From Peribacillus sp. FSL E2-0218 (GTDB taxonomy: Bacteria; Bacillota; Bacilli; Bacillales; DSM-1321), in NCBI RefSeq assembly GCF_037992945.1, contig NZ_CP150304.1, positions 1,801,501-1,865,500 on the forward strand: DNA of 64,000 nucleotides. The letters run 5' to 3'. A program made the position numbers and the translations under genes. Positions 1-8,928 of this stretch are shown here, piece by piece (the stretch's first letter is position 1; each line of letters begins with the position of its first letter). The notes beneath the pieces were generated by a model. That model ran no database searches. It saw nothing but the letters and a program-made list of their open reading frames with translations, and was not told the origin of the DNA.

Positions 1-1
1 A

Positions 2-1216
2 CTTAACACATGTGCGATCAGGGAAGGCGCAGAGAATAAAGTATTTGGTGAATTGGGACATCTGAAATCATTGAAGTTGGAAAAGCCGGACTTATTGCTT
101 GGTGTATGCGGCTGTATGTCCCAGGAAGAATCAGTCGTCAAGCGGATTCTGGAGAAGCACCACTTTGTGGATATGATTTTCGGAACGCATAATATCCACC
201 GTCTGCCGCAAATCCTTAATGAAGCTTATCTTTCCAAGGAAATGGTCATTGAGGTTTGGTCCAAAGAAGGCGATGTAATTGAAAACCTTCCAAAGATACG
301 AAAAGGTAAAACGAAGGCATGGGTCAATATCATGTATGGCTGTGACAAGTTTTGTACATATTGCATCGTGCCTTATACAAGAGGGAAAGAAAGAAGCCGC
401 AGACCGGAAGATATCATCCAGGAAGTACGTCATCTTGCCGCTCAGGGCTACAAAGAAATTACGTTACTCGGACAGAATGTCAATGCATATGGGAAAGATT
501 TTACCGATATTGAATATCGTTTTGGTGATTTGATGGATGAGATCCGCAAAATCGACATTCCGCGAATTCGTTTCACGACGAGTCATCCCCGTGACTTTGA
601 TGATCACTTGATTGAAGTTCTCGCTAAAGGCGGCAATCTTGTCGATCATATTCACCTTCCTGTTCAATCGGGAAGTACCGACACACTAAAAATCATGGCG
701 CGCAAATATACACGGGAACAGTATTTGGAGCTAGTAAAGAAGATTAAGGAAGCCATTCCGAGTGCATCATTAACGACTGATATCATTGTAGGCTATCCGA
801 ATGAAACGGAAGAGCACTTTGAAGAAACGATGTCTTTATACCGTGAAGTCGGGTTTGATGCAGCATATACGTACATTTATTCGCCACGTGAAGGGACACC
901 GGCTGCTAAGATGCAGGATAACGTGCCTATGGAAGTGAAAAAGGAGCGTCTGCAGCGCTTGAATGCCCTCGTTAATGACACGTGCGCCTTGAAAATGAAA
1001 GAGTATGACGGGCAAGTTGTTGAAGTGCTAGTAGAGGGTGAAAGCAAGAAGAATGCGGAAGTATTAGCAGGTTATACAACGAAAAATAAGCTCGTGAACT
1101 TCAAAGGACCAAAATCTGCCATCGGTCAAATCGTGAAAGTAAAAATCACTGGAACGAAAACATGGTCACTAAACGGAGATATGGTTGAAGAAGCAGCGGC
1201 AATCGAGGTGGAGTAA
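2..1216 (+). CDS. miaB: tRNA-2-methylthio-N6-isopentenyladenosine synthase MiaB (5' end outside the window)
   Basis: MiaB is a radical-SAM methylthiotransferase that adds the 2-methylthio group to isopentenyl-A37 of tRNAs reading UNN codons. The frame is already open at base 2 and reads LNTCAIREGAENKVFGELG, the end of the N-terminal MTTase domain, so the start lies upstream of the window. The radical-SAM cluster motif CDKFCTYC (C-x3-C-x2-C) is clear, and the C-terminal part (from about base 1000) fits a TRAM RNA-binding domain. The TTG at 53 is internal and not a start. The stop is followed at once by ymcA, as in Bacillus subtilis, so the two are probably co-transcribed. Confidence 0.95.
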   Translation, partial: LNTCAIREGAENKVFGELGHLKSLKLEKPDLLLGVCGCMSQEESVVKRILEKHHFVDMIFGTHNIHRLPQILNEAYLSKEMVIEVWSKEGDVIENLPKIRKGKTKAWVNIMYGCDKFCTYCIVPYTRGKERSRRPEDIIQEVRHLAAQGYKEITLLGQNVNAYGKDFTDIEYRFGDLMDEIRKIDIPRIRFTTSHPRDFDDHLIEVLAKGGNLVDHIHLPVQSGSTDTLKIMARKYTREQYLELVKKIKEAIPSASLTTDIIVGYPNETEEHFEETMSLYREVGFDAAYTYIYSPREGTPAAKMQDNVPMEVKKERLQRLNALVNDTCALKMKEYDGQVVEVLVEGESKKNAEVLAGYTTKNKLVNFKGPKSAIGQIVKVKITGTKTWSLNGDMVEEAAAIEVE

Positions 1217-1217
1217 G

Positions 1218-1646
1218 ATGACGAAATATACTAAAGATGACATTCTGACAAAAGCGGCCGAGCTTGCAGAAATGATTGCCAGCACGGAAGAAGTCGATTT
1301 CTTTAAACGGGCAGAAGCTCACATCAATGAAAATCAAAAAATCCGCGAGATGATTGCCAGTATTAAAAGTTTGCAAAAACAGGCGGTCAATTTCCAGCAT
1401 TATGGCAAGGATAAGGCGTATAACCAAGTTCAGGCCAAAATTGATGCACTGGAAAAACAATTGGATGAGCTTCCTATCGTCCAGCAATTCAAACAATCTC
1501 AAGTTGACGTGAATGATCTATTGCAAATGGTTTCGTCACAAGTATCGAATAAGGTAACGGACCTAATCATTGAAGCTACTGAAGGCGACATCCTTCGCGG
1601 CGAAACAGGTTCACACGTACAAGCTGGCGGCGGAAGCTGTTCATGA
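1218..1646 (+). CDS. ymcA: RicA/YmcA, RicAFT complex subunit (YlbF/YmcA family)
   Basis: The 142-residue helical protein matches YmcA (RicA), a subunit of the Fe-S-containing RicA-RicF-RicT complex that promotes RNase Y-dependent mRNA processing and supports sporulation, competence and biofilm formation. The charged helical body and the C-terminal tail HVQAGGGSCS, ending with a cysteine, are typical; the cysteine is thought to take part in Fe-S binding. The ATG at 1218 lies 1 base after the miaB stop and is preceded by GAGGTGGAG inside the miaB end; an upstream in-frame start would read through miaB. A strong terminator follows. Length matches the B. subtilis protein (about 143 residues). Confidence 0.92.
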   Translation: MTKYTKDDILTKAAELAEMIASTEEVDFFKRAEAHINENQKIREMIASIKSLQKQAVNFQHYGKDKAYNQVQAKIDALEKQLDELPIVQQFKQSQVDVNDLLQMVSSQVSNKVTDLIIEATEGDILRGETGSHVQAGGGSCS

Positions 1647-1650
1647 ATAT

Positions 1651-1685
1651 AAAAAAGCCCTTCTGATAAATAGAAGGGCTTTTTT
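1651..1685 (+). terminator. Rho-independent terminator after ymcA
   Basis: Near-perfect hairpin, arms AAAAAAGCCCTTCT and AGAAGGGCTTTTTT with a 7-base loop; the distal arm ends in the T run. It starts 4 bases after the ymcA stop and separates the miaB-ymcA unit from cotE. Confidence 0.9.
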
Positions 1686-1724
1686 AACACCCGGAAATCC
1701 TTATACAGCGCCCATTCGTGACAC

Positions 1725-1749
1725 ATATCCCAAAACATGCGCATAAAAT
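1725..1749 (+). promoter_or_regulatory. Possible sigma-E type promoter of cotE
   Basis: ATAT at 1725 and CATAAAAT at 1742-1749 are separated by 13 bases and resemble the sporulation sigma-E pattern (-35 with ATA, -10 CATACANT). CotE is mother-cell expressed under sigma-E/sigma-K in B. subtilis, which fits. The match is partial, and no transcript start can be seen. Confidence 0.3.
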
Positions 1750-1859
1750 AACCTAGGTTTAAAACATTACAGCAGTTTTCAAACAAAAAAAATTCTACGC
1801 ACACTAGACTTTTACCACGCATAGGATGAATGGAAACTGTATGAGGAGGGTTCGCTAGC

Positions 1860-2399
1860 ATGTCACAATATAGAGAGATAATTACTAAAGCGGTGGTGGC
1901 AAAGGGACGTAAATTCACAAAGTCCTCTCACACCATTTGCCCGGCTCATCATCCTTCTAGCATTCTAGGTTGTTGGATCATCAACCATAAATACGATGCC
2001 AAGAAAGTCGGCAAAAAGGTAGAAATTCACGGCAGCTACGAAATCAACGTTTGGTATTCCTATAACCATAATTCAAAAACGGAAGTTGTCACTGAAAAGG
2101 TGCAATATACCGACGTGATTTCGCTGAAATACCGTGATCCCGATTGTCTTGATGACCATGAAATCGTTGCAAAAGCTGTCCAACAGCCGAATTGCTTAGA
2201 AGCTTGCATCTCGCCATGCGGACAAAAAATCATTGTCCACGTGGAAAGGGAATTCTTTGTGGAGGTCGTCGGCGAAACGAAAATTTGTGTCGCCGTTAGT
2301 CCAGATGGCCGCTGTGAAGATGACTGGGGCTGTGATTTCGATGATGAGGAATTCGAAGATTTAGATCCGGATTTCCTAGATGAATTCGAAGACGAATAA
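1860..2399 (+). CDS. cotE: Outer spore coat morphogenetic protein CotE
   Basis: CotE directs assembly of the outer spore coat (and of the exosporium in species that have one). The 179-residue product has the conserved beta-rich body with motifs such as SSILGCWIINHKY and PNCLEACISPCGQKI, and a highly acidic C-terminal tail (residues about 150-179, mostly D/E), all typical of CotE. The start is the ATG at 1860 with GAGGAGGG 7-10 bases upstream. It lies between ymcA and mutS exactly as in B. subtilis and is bracketed by terminators, so it is probably a single-gene mother-cell unit. It is strong evidence that the organism is an endospore former. Confidence 0.95.
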   Translation: MSQYREIITKAVVAKGRKFTKSSHTICPAHHPSSILGCWIINHKYDAKKVGKKVEIHGSYEINVWYSYNHNSKTEVVTEKVQYTDVISLKYRDPDCLDDHEIVAKAVQQPNCLEACISPCGQKIIVHVEREFFVEVVGETKICVAVSPDGRCEDDWGCDFDDEEFEDLDPDFLDEFEDE

Positions 2400-2415
2400 A
2401 ATATAGAAAGTAACT

Positions 2416-2450
2416 ACCGGATGACACATTTTCATCCGGTTTTATTTATT
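2416..2450 (+). terminator. Rho-independent terminator after cotE
   Basis: Perfect 9-bp stem ACCGGATGA / TCATCCGGT with a 7-base loop, followed by TTTATTTATT, 16 bases after the cotE stop. Confidence 0.85.
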
Positions 2451-2616
2451 GTGGATCGGGACGAGTCCATCCCAGAGTTGGCCGACATGCCCCGTTATTT
2501 TCACTGCTGATCGAGTTTCCATGCAATTTTGAATACAGGCAAGATTGCTTCCTCGTATGTTATAATGAAGGATATGACTGAGAAAATAGATTATAGTTTG
2601 GAAAGGTTTTGAAGGA

Positions 2617-5241
2617 ATGGCTGGATATACTCCGATGATACAGCAATATTTAAAAATTAAGGCAGAGTATCAAGATGCCTTTTTATTTTTTCGTTTAGGC
2701 GATTTTTATGAGATGTTTTTTGATGATGCATTGAATGCCTCCCAGGAGCTTGAAATCACATTGACGAGCCGGGAAGGCGGAAGTGAAGACCGAATTCCGA
2801 TGTGCGGCATTCCCTATCACTCGGCTGCTAACTATATTGATATCTTGATAGAAAAAGGATTCAAAGTAGCTATATGTGAACAGACGGAAGATCCAAAACA
2901 AGCAAAAGGTGTAGTCCGCAGGGAAGTGGTCCAGCTGATTACACCGGGAACGAAAATGGATAGTAAAGGCCTTCGTGAAAAGGAAAATAACTATATTGCC
3001 ACCATCACATCTTTTCCTGATGGTCTCTTCGGATTTGGATACAATGATCTTTCGACAGGGGAAAATAAGGTCACTTTGATTGAGAGTTTCGACGAAGTTC
3101 TCAATGAATTCGCGATACTTGGTGCGAGCGAAGTGGTCATTGCAGATGATTTCAATGAAGAATGGAAAAAAAAGCTGCAAGAACGGGGAGCCGCGGCCCT
3201 ATCGATCGAGAATAACCTGATCGAAAGCGAGTCATTCCTTTCCTTGTTGCAGCAATTGAAAGACCCAAAACAAGCTGCAACCACCTCCCGTTTGTTGAAT
3301 TACTTATACCGTACACAAAAGCGCAGCCTGGATCATTTACAGCCAGTGCTGGCTTATGAGACGTCACAATATATGAAAATCGATTATTATAGTAAACGGA
3401 ATTTGGAATTGACTGAAACCATCCGTTCCAAAGGAAAGAAAGGTTCATTATTATGGCTGCTTGATGAGACGAAAACGGCGATGGGCGGAAGGCTGCTGAA
3501 ACAATGGATTGACAGGCCGCTCATTAATAAAAAACAGATCGAGCGGAGGCAGAGTCTTGTTGAAACCTTGAAAAATCAATACTTCGAACGGCAGGATTTA
3601 CGTGAACGACTGAAGGAAGTCTACGACCTGGAGCGGCTTGCCGGAAGGGTCGCCTTTGGTAATGTAAATGCAAGGGACCTGATTCAGTTGAAACGCTCTT
3701 TGCAGCAGGTTCCAATCATCCGTGAAATTGTCAAGTCGATGGCCACCAATCAGGACATATCGATTCTTGCCGGGAAATTGGATCCGTGTGAAGAAGTGAC
3801 GGATCTGCTGGAAACTGCGTTGGTTGAAAATCCCCCGTTGTCCGTCAAGGAAGGGAATATCATCCAGGACGGTTTCCATGAGGAGCTGGATACATACAGG
3901 GATGCCAGCCGAAACGGAAAAACGTGGATTGCCCAGCTGGAACGCCAAGAGCGCGAACGCACTGGAATCAAATCATTGAAGATCGGTTATAATCGTGTGT
4001 TTGGCTATTATATTGAAGTCACACGGGCCAATTTGCATTTGCTTGAAGAAGGGCGCTATGAACGGAAGCAAACGTTAACGAATGCTGAACGCTATATTAC
4101 CCCTGAATTAAAAGAAAAGGAAGCTTTGATTTTACAAGCAGAAGAAAAGAGCATTGGTCTGGAATATGACTTATTCCTCAATTTGCGTGAAGAGGTCAAA
4201 AGCTATATCCCCCGTTTACAGGAGTTAGCCAAAGGCGTCAGTGAACTGGATGTCCTTCAATGCTTTGCGACGATCAGTGAAGAACGTCATTACGTGAAGC
4301 CTGTCTTTTCGGATAGCCGGAGAATCGTTTTGAAGGAAGGACGTCATCCGGTAGTGGAGAAAGTGCTCCAATCACAGGAGTATGTCCCCAATGATTGCAT
4401 GATGGATGGTGAGCGGGAGCTGCTTCTGATAACAGGGCCGAATATGTCGGGGAAAAGCACATATATGCGTCAGGTTGCGCTGACATCGATTTTGGCGCAG
4501 ATCGGCTGCTTCGTGTCGGCAAGCATAGCCGAATTGCCTATTTTTGATAAAGTGTTTACCCGGATCGGCGCGGCAGATGATTTGATTTCAGGTCAGAGTA
4601 CATTCATGGTCGAGATGCTTGAAGCGAGAAATGCGATCATGAATGCAACCGAAAATAGCTTGATATTATTTGATGAAATCGGGCGGGGTACATCCACTTA
4701 TGATGGTATGGCACTTGCTCAGGCCATCATTGAATATATACATGAAGAAATCGGGGCAAAGACCCTTTTTTCAACGCATTATCACGAATTGACGATCCTG
4801 GCATCGGAATTGCCTAAGTTAAGTAATATCCATGTCAGTGCTATTGAGCAGAACGGAAACGTCGTTTTCCTTCATAAAATCAAAGAAGGGCCAGCGGATA
4901 AAAGCTACGGAATCCATGTTGCCAAGCTTGCTGATTTACCGAAGCCGTTAATTGAGCGGGCGGCAGCCATATTAGCACATTTGGAGAAGGGAAATGGACA
5001 AGTAAAGGCCATGCCTGAACAGCCGGTTGAACGGGTAAAAGCTCCTATTGCCGAAGTGGTTCCGGAATCTGCCGATGAGGCACAGCTTTCCTTCTTCGGT
5101 GAAGAGGCTCCTAGAGGAAAAGCGACCTCCTCACCTAAGGAAAAAAAGGTGCTGGATGATATCAAATCTCTTGATATTCTTGAAATGACGCCGCTGGAGG
5201 CGATGAATATCCTTTATAAATTGCAGAAGAAACTTAAATGA
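2617..5241 (+). CDS. mutS: DNA mismatch repair protein MutS
   Basis: MutS recognises base mismatches and small loops and recruits MutL. The 874-residue protein has the N-terminal mismatch-binding F-x-E motif (F30-Y31-E32 in GDFYEMFF), the connector and lever domains, and the C-terminal ABC-type ATPase with Walker A GPNMSGKST (607-615) and Walker B ending in D686-E687, followed by the signature GRGTSTYDG. The FFGEE motif near residue 828 fits a beta-clamp binding site, and the extreme C-terminus matches the MutS tetramerisation region. The ATG at 2617 is preceded by GAAGG. mutL starts 20 bases downstream, so the two form an operon. Confidence 0.97.
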   Translation: MAGYTPMIQQYLKIKAEYQDAFLFFRLGDFYEMFFDDALNASQELEITLTSREGGSEDRIPMCGIPYHSAANYIDILIEKGFKVAICEQTEDPKQAKGVVRREVVQLITPGTKMDSKGLREKENNYIATITSFPDGLFGFGYNDLSTGENKVTLIESFDEVLNEFAILGASEVVIADDFNEEWKKKLQERGAAALSIENNLIESESFLSLLQQLKDPKQAATTSRLLNYLYRTQKRSLDHLQPVLAYETSQYMKIDYYSKRNLELTETIRSKGKKGSLLWLLDETKTAMGGRLLKQWIDRPLINKKQIERRQSLVETLKNQYFERQDLRERLKEVYDLERLAGRVAFGNVNARDLIQLKRSLQQVPIIREIVKSMATNQDISILAGKLDPCEEVTDLLETALVENPPLSVKEGNIIQDGFHEELDTYRDASRNGKTWIAQLERQERERTGIKSLKIGYNRVFGYYIEVTRANLHLLEEGRYERKQTLTNAERYITPELKEKEALILQAEEKSIGLEYDLFLNLREEVKSYIPRLQELAKGVSELDVLQCFATISEERHYVKPVFSDSRRIVLKEGRHPVVEKVLQSQEYVPNDCMMDGERELLLITGPNMSGKSTYMRQVALTSILAQIGCFVSASIAELPIFDKVFTRIGAADDLISGQSTFMVEMLEARNAIMNATENSLILFDEIGRGTSTYDGMALAQAIIEYIHEEIGAKTLFSTHYHELTILASELPKLSNIHVSAIEQNGNVVFLHKIKEGPADKSYGIHVAKLADLPKPLIERAAAILAHLEKGNGQVKAMPEQPVERVKAPIAEVVPESADEAQLSFFGEEAPRGKATSSPKEKKVLDDIKSLDILEMTPLEAMNILYKLQKKLK

Positions 5242-5261
5242 AATAAAGCGAGGCGATAGAA

Positions 5262-7208
5262 ATGGGAAAAATCATACAGCTGGACGAGTCTTTATCGAAT
5301 AAAATCGCAGCCGGCGAAGTTGTAGAACGCCCTGCCTCAGTCGTAAAGGAACTGGTTGAAAACGCCATAGATGCAAACAGTACCATCATTGAAATTGAAT
5401 TGGTCGAGGCGGGACTTGGCTCGATTCGGATTGTGGATAACGGCGATGGGATCTTGGCTGATGATGTAGAGGCAGCATTCAAACGTCACGCCACAAGTAA
5501 AATAAAGGATGAAAATGACTTGTTCCGAATTCGAACGCTAGGTTTCCGCGGGGAAGCGATGCCAAGTATCGCTTCCGTTTCCCGCTTCGAAATGAAAACG
5601 AGCACAGGCGATGGGGCAGGTACGCGCATCCTTCTCGAAGGCGGCTTGGTCAGTGAACTGGAAGCTTCGTCGAGCCGTAAAGGAACGGATATCCTCGTTT
5701 CCGATCTATTTTACAATACACCTGCAAGATTGAAATATATGAAAACCATTCATACAGAGCTTGGAAATATCACCGATGTCGCCAATAGGCTCGCCCTTTC
5801 GCACCCGGATGTTTCGATACGGCTATCACACAATGAAAAGCGTATCCTGCATACGAATGGTAACGGTGATGTCAGGCAGGTGCTGGCGGCCATCTATGGT
5901 ACGAATATTGCCAAAAAGATGATCCCTGTTCAAGCAAGCTCCCTGGATTTCACGATATCTGGCTATATCGTGATGCCTGAGATCACCCGGGCTTCAAGGA
6001 ATTATATTTCAACTATGATCAACGGCCGTTTCATCAAAAACTATGCACTTGTGAAGGCCATCCTCGATGGATATCATACGCTTCTGCCGATTGGCCGCTT
6101 TCCGATTGCCTTGCTGAATATTGAAATGGATCCGATCCTTGTCGACGTCAACGTCCATCCATCAAAAATGGAGGTAAGGCTGAGCAAGGAACAGGAACTG
6201 TACAGTTTAGTATCGGAAACGATCAAATCTGCGTTTAAGAAGCTATCCCTCATTCCAAGCGGGTATGCACCGCCTGCCCCTAAGCCGGAACAGGCAAAGA
6301 GTGAGCAAACAACGCTGGATTTGGACCATGTCGTGGAGAGCGGCAAGCGTGTCCTTGAAGAAGCGAAGAAAGAAGCGTCACTTTTGAAGGATACATTGAT
6401 CCGTGAAAAGCAGGAACAAAAGAATCATGAGGCTTTCATATCGGATTTCAATCTAGAACCAATCAAGGAATTGATCTACAGCAATGAGGAACAGCAGCAA
6501 ATGGCCGACGTCTATATCCCGGTATTGCCAGAGGGAGAAAGCAAACCATATTACGAATCGGCTGAAAAGTATACCACCTACACAGTCGAGCAAGAGGAAG
6601 AAGTCGAAGAGGATGAATCGGCAAGCCGGGTCCCGCCGATGTATCCAATCGGGCAGATGCATGGAACATATATTTTCGCCCAAAATGAAAATGGCTTATA
6701 TATCATCGATCAACATGCCGCCCAGGAACGGATCAAATACGAATATTTTAAAGAAAAAGTCGGACAGGTCGAAAATGAGCTACAAGATATGCTTGTCCCG
6801 ATCACGCTTGAATTTTCGACAGACCAATGCATCAGGATAAATGAATATCAGCATGAGCTGGAAAAAGTCGGCGTCTACTTAGAGGAGTTTGGCTACAACG
6901 CCTATATTGTCCGGTCACATCCGCAATGGTTCCCAAAAGGGATTGAACAGGAAATCCTGGAAGAAATGATCGAACAATTACTGTCGATGAAAAAGGTGGA
7001 CATCAAGAAACTGCGCGAAGAAGCAGCCATCATGATGAGCTGCAAAGCCTCCATCAAGGCAAACCGCCATCTGCGCAATGACGAAATACAAGCACTGCTC
7101 GATGAACTAAGAAGGACGACCGACCCCTTCACATGCCCGCACGGAAGGCCCATCATCATCTCCTATTCCATTTACGAAATGGAGAAAATGTTCAAACGGG
7201 TCATGTAA
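5262..7208 (+). CDS. mutL: DNA mismatch repair endonuclease MutL
   Basis: MutL couples mismatch recognition to strand incision. The N-terminal GHKL ATPase shows LVENAIDAN, DNGDG and the lid motif TLGFRGEA; a variable acidic linker spans roughly residues 340-460. The C-terminal domain has the metal-binding endonuclease motif DQHA-x2-E-x4-E (from D483), plus SCKASIKAN and CPHGRP, as in Gram-positive MutL that nicks DNA itself rather than through MutH. The start is the ATG at 5262 with AGGCGATAG upstream. The strong terminator just after the stop closes the conserved core of the window. Confidence 0.97.
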   Translation: MGKIIQLDESLSNKIAAGEVVERPASVVKELVENAIDANSTIIEIELVEAGLGSIRIVDNGDGILADDVEAAFKRHATSKIKDENDLFRIRTLGFRGEAMPSIASVSRFEMKTSTGDGAGTRILLEGGLVSELEASSSRKGTDILVSDLFYNTPARLKYMKTIHTELGNITDVANRLALSHPDVSIRLSHNEKRILHTNGNGDVRQVLAAIYGTNIAKKMIPVQASSLDFTISGYIVMPEITRASRNYISTMINGRFIKNYALVKAILDGYHTLLPIGRFPIALLNIEMDPILVDVNVHPSKMEVRLSKEQELYSLVSETIKSAFKKLSLIPSGYAPPAPKPEQAKSEQTTLDLDHVVESGKRVLEEAKKEASLLKDTLIREKQEQKNHEAFISDFNLEPIKELIYSNEEQQQMADVYIPVLPEGESKPYYESAEKYTTYTVEQEEEVEEDESASRVPPMYPIGQMHGTYIFAQNENGLYIIDQHAAQERIKYEYFKEKVGQVENELQDMLVPITLEFSTDQCIRINEYQHELEKVGVYLEEFGYNAYIVRSHPQWFPKGIEQEILEEMIEQLLSMKKVDIKKLREEAAIMMSCKASIKANRHLRNDEIQALLDELRRTTDPFTCPHGRPIIISYSIYEMEKMFKRVM

Positions 7209-7210
7209 GT

Positions 7211-7259
7211 AAAAGCAATGGAAAACCGTTATGTAATGGGGTTTTCCATTGCTTTTTTT
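7211..7259 (+). terminator. Rho-independent terminator after mutL
   Basis: Arms of 17 bases at 7211-7227 (AAAAGCAATGGAAAACC) and 7240-7256 pair fully, and a run of seven T closes the hairpin (7253-7259). It lies directly behind the mutL stop. Confidence 0.92.
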
Positions 7260-7661
7260 CGTTAAATGACCACATTCATAGGTCCATGCCAAGGCCACTA
7301 ACAGTTTTGGGGGGCCGATATTTTCCTAATGCGGGCGGAGGTACTGGATACGAAGATTATAGGTAATGGAAAAAACCTAATTTATATTTTTAAAAAGATA
7401 CTGTTTATGACTCACAATTATCTCTTGTAAGATTATGTTTTGAATCATCCCTATTAAACACTCTTTTAATTACTTCAGCCCAAAAAAAGTCGACCCCTAA
7501 AGATTTAGGAATCGACTTTATAGATTATAAAATTCATTCTGGATTTTTATGGTGATGGGCGATTAATCTAAGTAGCCTAAATTTGAAAGGGCTTCTAAAT
7601 AATCATGAAAATCTCTATTTTCTAGGTTGCAATCTTCTTTTTCGATTCCCATTAATACGAC
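7260..7661. other. Intergenic stretch after mutL
   Basis: About 400 bases without a convincing gene. The only structure seen is the minus-strand terminator-like hairpin listed separately. This is the point where synteny with B. subtilis stops and accessory DNA begins. Confidence 0.5.
7482..7521 (-). terminator. Terminator-like hairpin for the minus-strand pair
   Basis: Read on the minus strand: outer stem AAAGTCGA/TCGACTTT and inner stem CCTAA/TTAGG around a short loop, followed by seven T. It lies about 140 bases beyond the end of the 7662-8084 gene and has the right polarity to end its transcript. Confidence 0.65.
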
Positions 7662-8084
7662 TTATCTATGGAATAATCTCTCACTATTCCCAACTGTTTT
7701 GAAATCTTTAATGTAAACATCACTGTCTATTCCTAAAAATATCACTAAATATTCTCCTTCTTGAATAAGAGTATATTCGATTTCTTCTTTTGTAGTTTCA
7801 GAAGAATCAAGAGTATATTGTTTGTTTAACTCTTTTAAACTTATAAATTCATTTTTTTCTTGAACTGTAAATAAGTTGTGTAGAATTTCAACACTATCAA
7901 TGATATAACACTTATTATATAAATCAAATTCCTTTGGATCAACTAGAAAACGCATCTGTTTTTTATCTAGTGATTTAGAAAGATATTCATTTATTAGAAC
8001 ATCTTCTACATCAGATAATAAAAATTTATTAGGTATCGAACGTTTAAGATATTTTTTGTATAGTTCTTCAATTCTTACATCCAT
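7662..8084 (-). CDS. Hypothetical protein, possible partner/immunity protein of the adjacent toxin-like gene
   Basis: I do not recognise the family of this 140-residue protein. It is acidic and apparently soluble, without signal peptide, membrane segment or cysteine cluster, and reads cleanly with balanced codon use (ATG start). It begins only 8 bases after the stop of the truncated toxin-like gene at 8093-8686, on the same strand, as cognate immunity genes often do. The immunity role is only inferred from this arrangement. The AT-rich composition differs from the mutS-mutL side and suggests acquired DNA. Confidence 0.6.
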   Translation of the reverse strand: MDVRIEELYKKYLKRSIPNKFLLSDVEDVLINEYLSKSLDKKQMRFLVDPKEFDLYNKCYIIDSVEILHNLFTVQEKNEFISLKELNKQYTLDSSETTKEEIEYTLIQEGEYLVIFLGIDSDVYIKDFKTVGNSERLFHR

Positions 8085-8092
8085 GAATTATA

Positions 8093-8686
8093 TCATCCTT
8101 TTAATCTTTTAATAATAAAATGAATGCCCACCATTACGATTATATAGGTGGAAGTGGTGATAATAACCTTCTGCAGAAGATTTACCTTTGTCTCAGTATA
8201 CGAAACAGACCAAACATTGTTATTTTTTTTATCTGAAGATTTTAGTCGAGAAACTGCTTGTGTTTTTGATAATGAATTTCCAATATATAAATCGCCCTTA
8301 GTCAGCATAGCCATATAGTGTTTATGTTTATTCTTTTTAAGTTTACTTGATACCTCTTTTACAGCGGTATAAGTTACACCAGCAATAACAACAGCCAATC
8401 CAGCAGAAATCAGGTGAGCAATTAAGGCTTCCCCTAATACTACACATAGAGGAATAAACCACACAAGTGAGGCTTTAAATTCATTTGAGTTAACATTATA
8501 AGCCTCTCCAGTCTCTGCATCAATAAATGTTGCTATGAATTCTTTATCTGTAGCTTTTTCAACTATGACATTATACGTTTTTTTTAGAATCTCTCCAGTT
8601 TCATTTGGTTCATTTGAAACAATAGTAAATGGTGCTTTTATCTTTTGCGATTTATCTTTTTTACACCAGAATGGCTTATTAGGATT
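8093..8686 (-). pseudogene. N-terminally truncated toxin-like membrane protein (SAR2788-like)
   Basis: An open frame runs on the minus strand from a TAA at 8687-8689 down to 8093. It has no good start or ribosome binding site, so the N-terminus appears lost; a GTG at 8464 would give only the last 123 residues. The remaining part has a domain reading ATFIDAETGEAYNVNSNEF, a hydrophobic segment (ALIAHLISAGLAVVIAGVTY), a basic patch with GDLYIGNSLSKTQAVSRLKS, and a second hydrophobic segment near the end. From memory this resembles proteins labelled SAR2788 family putative toxin in Firmicutes; that assignment is tentative. The signal peptide expected for that family is missing. Confidence 0.5.
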
Positions 8687-8928
8687 TTATCTCGGAGTGT
8701 GATATGAAAAGTGTTTCTCATTACTGTTCTCCGCTCATAATGAGATTGAATAGTTTCATCAAGCGACCTTTGAGAAATCAGCATGAGGATGATTTCAATA
8801 AGTGAAGTATTTGGATCAAACTGGATATCCTTTCACTTATACCACTACTTTTTCATGGGTATATTTATGTAAGGCAAGCAAAAATATAATAGTAAGGGAG
8901 AAATCATTATTAAAAAAAGTCGTGTTGT

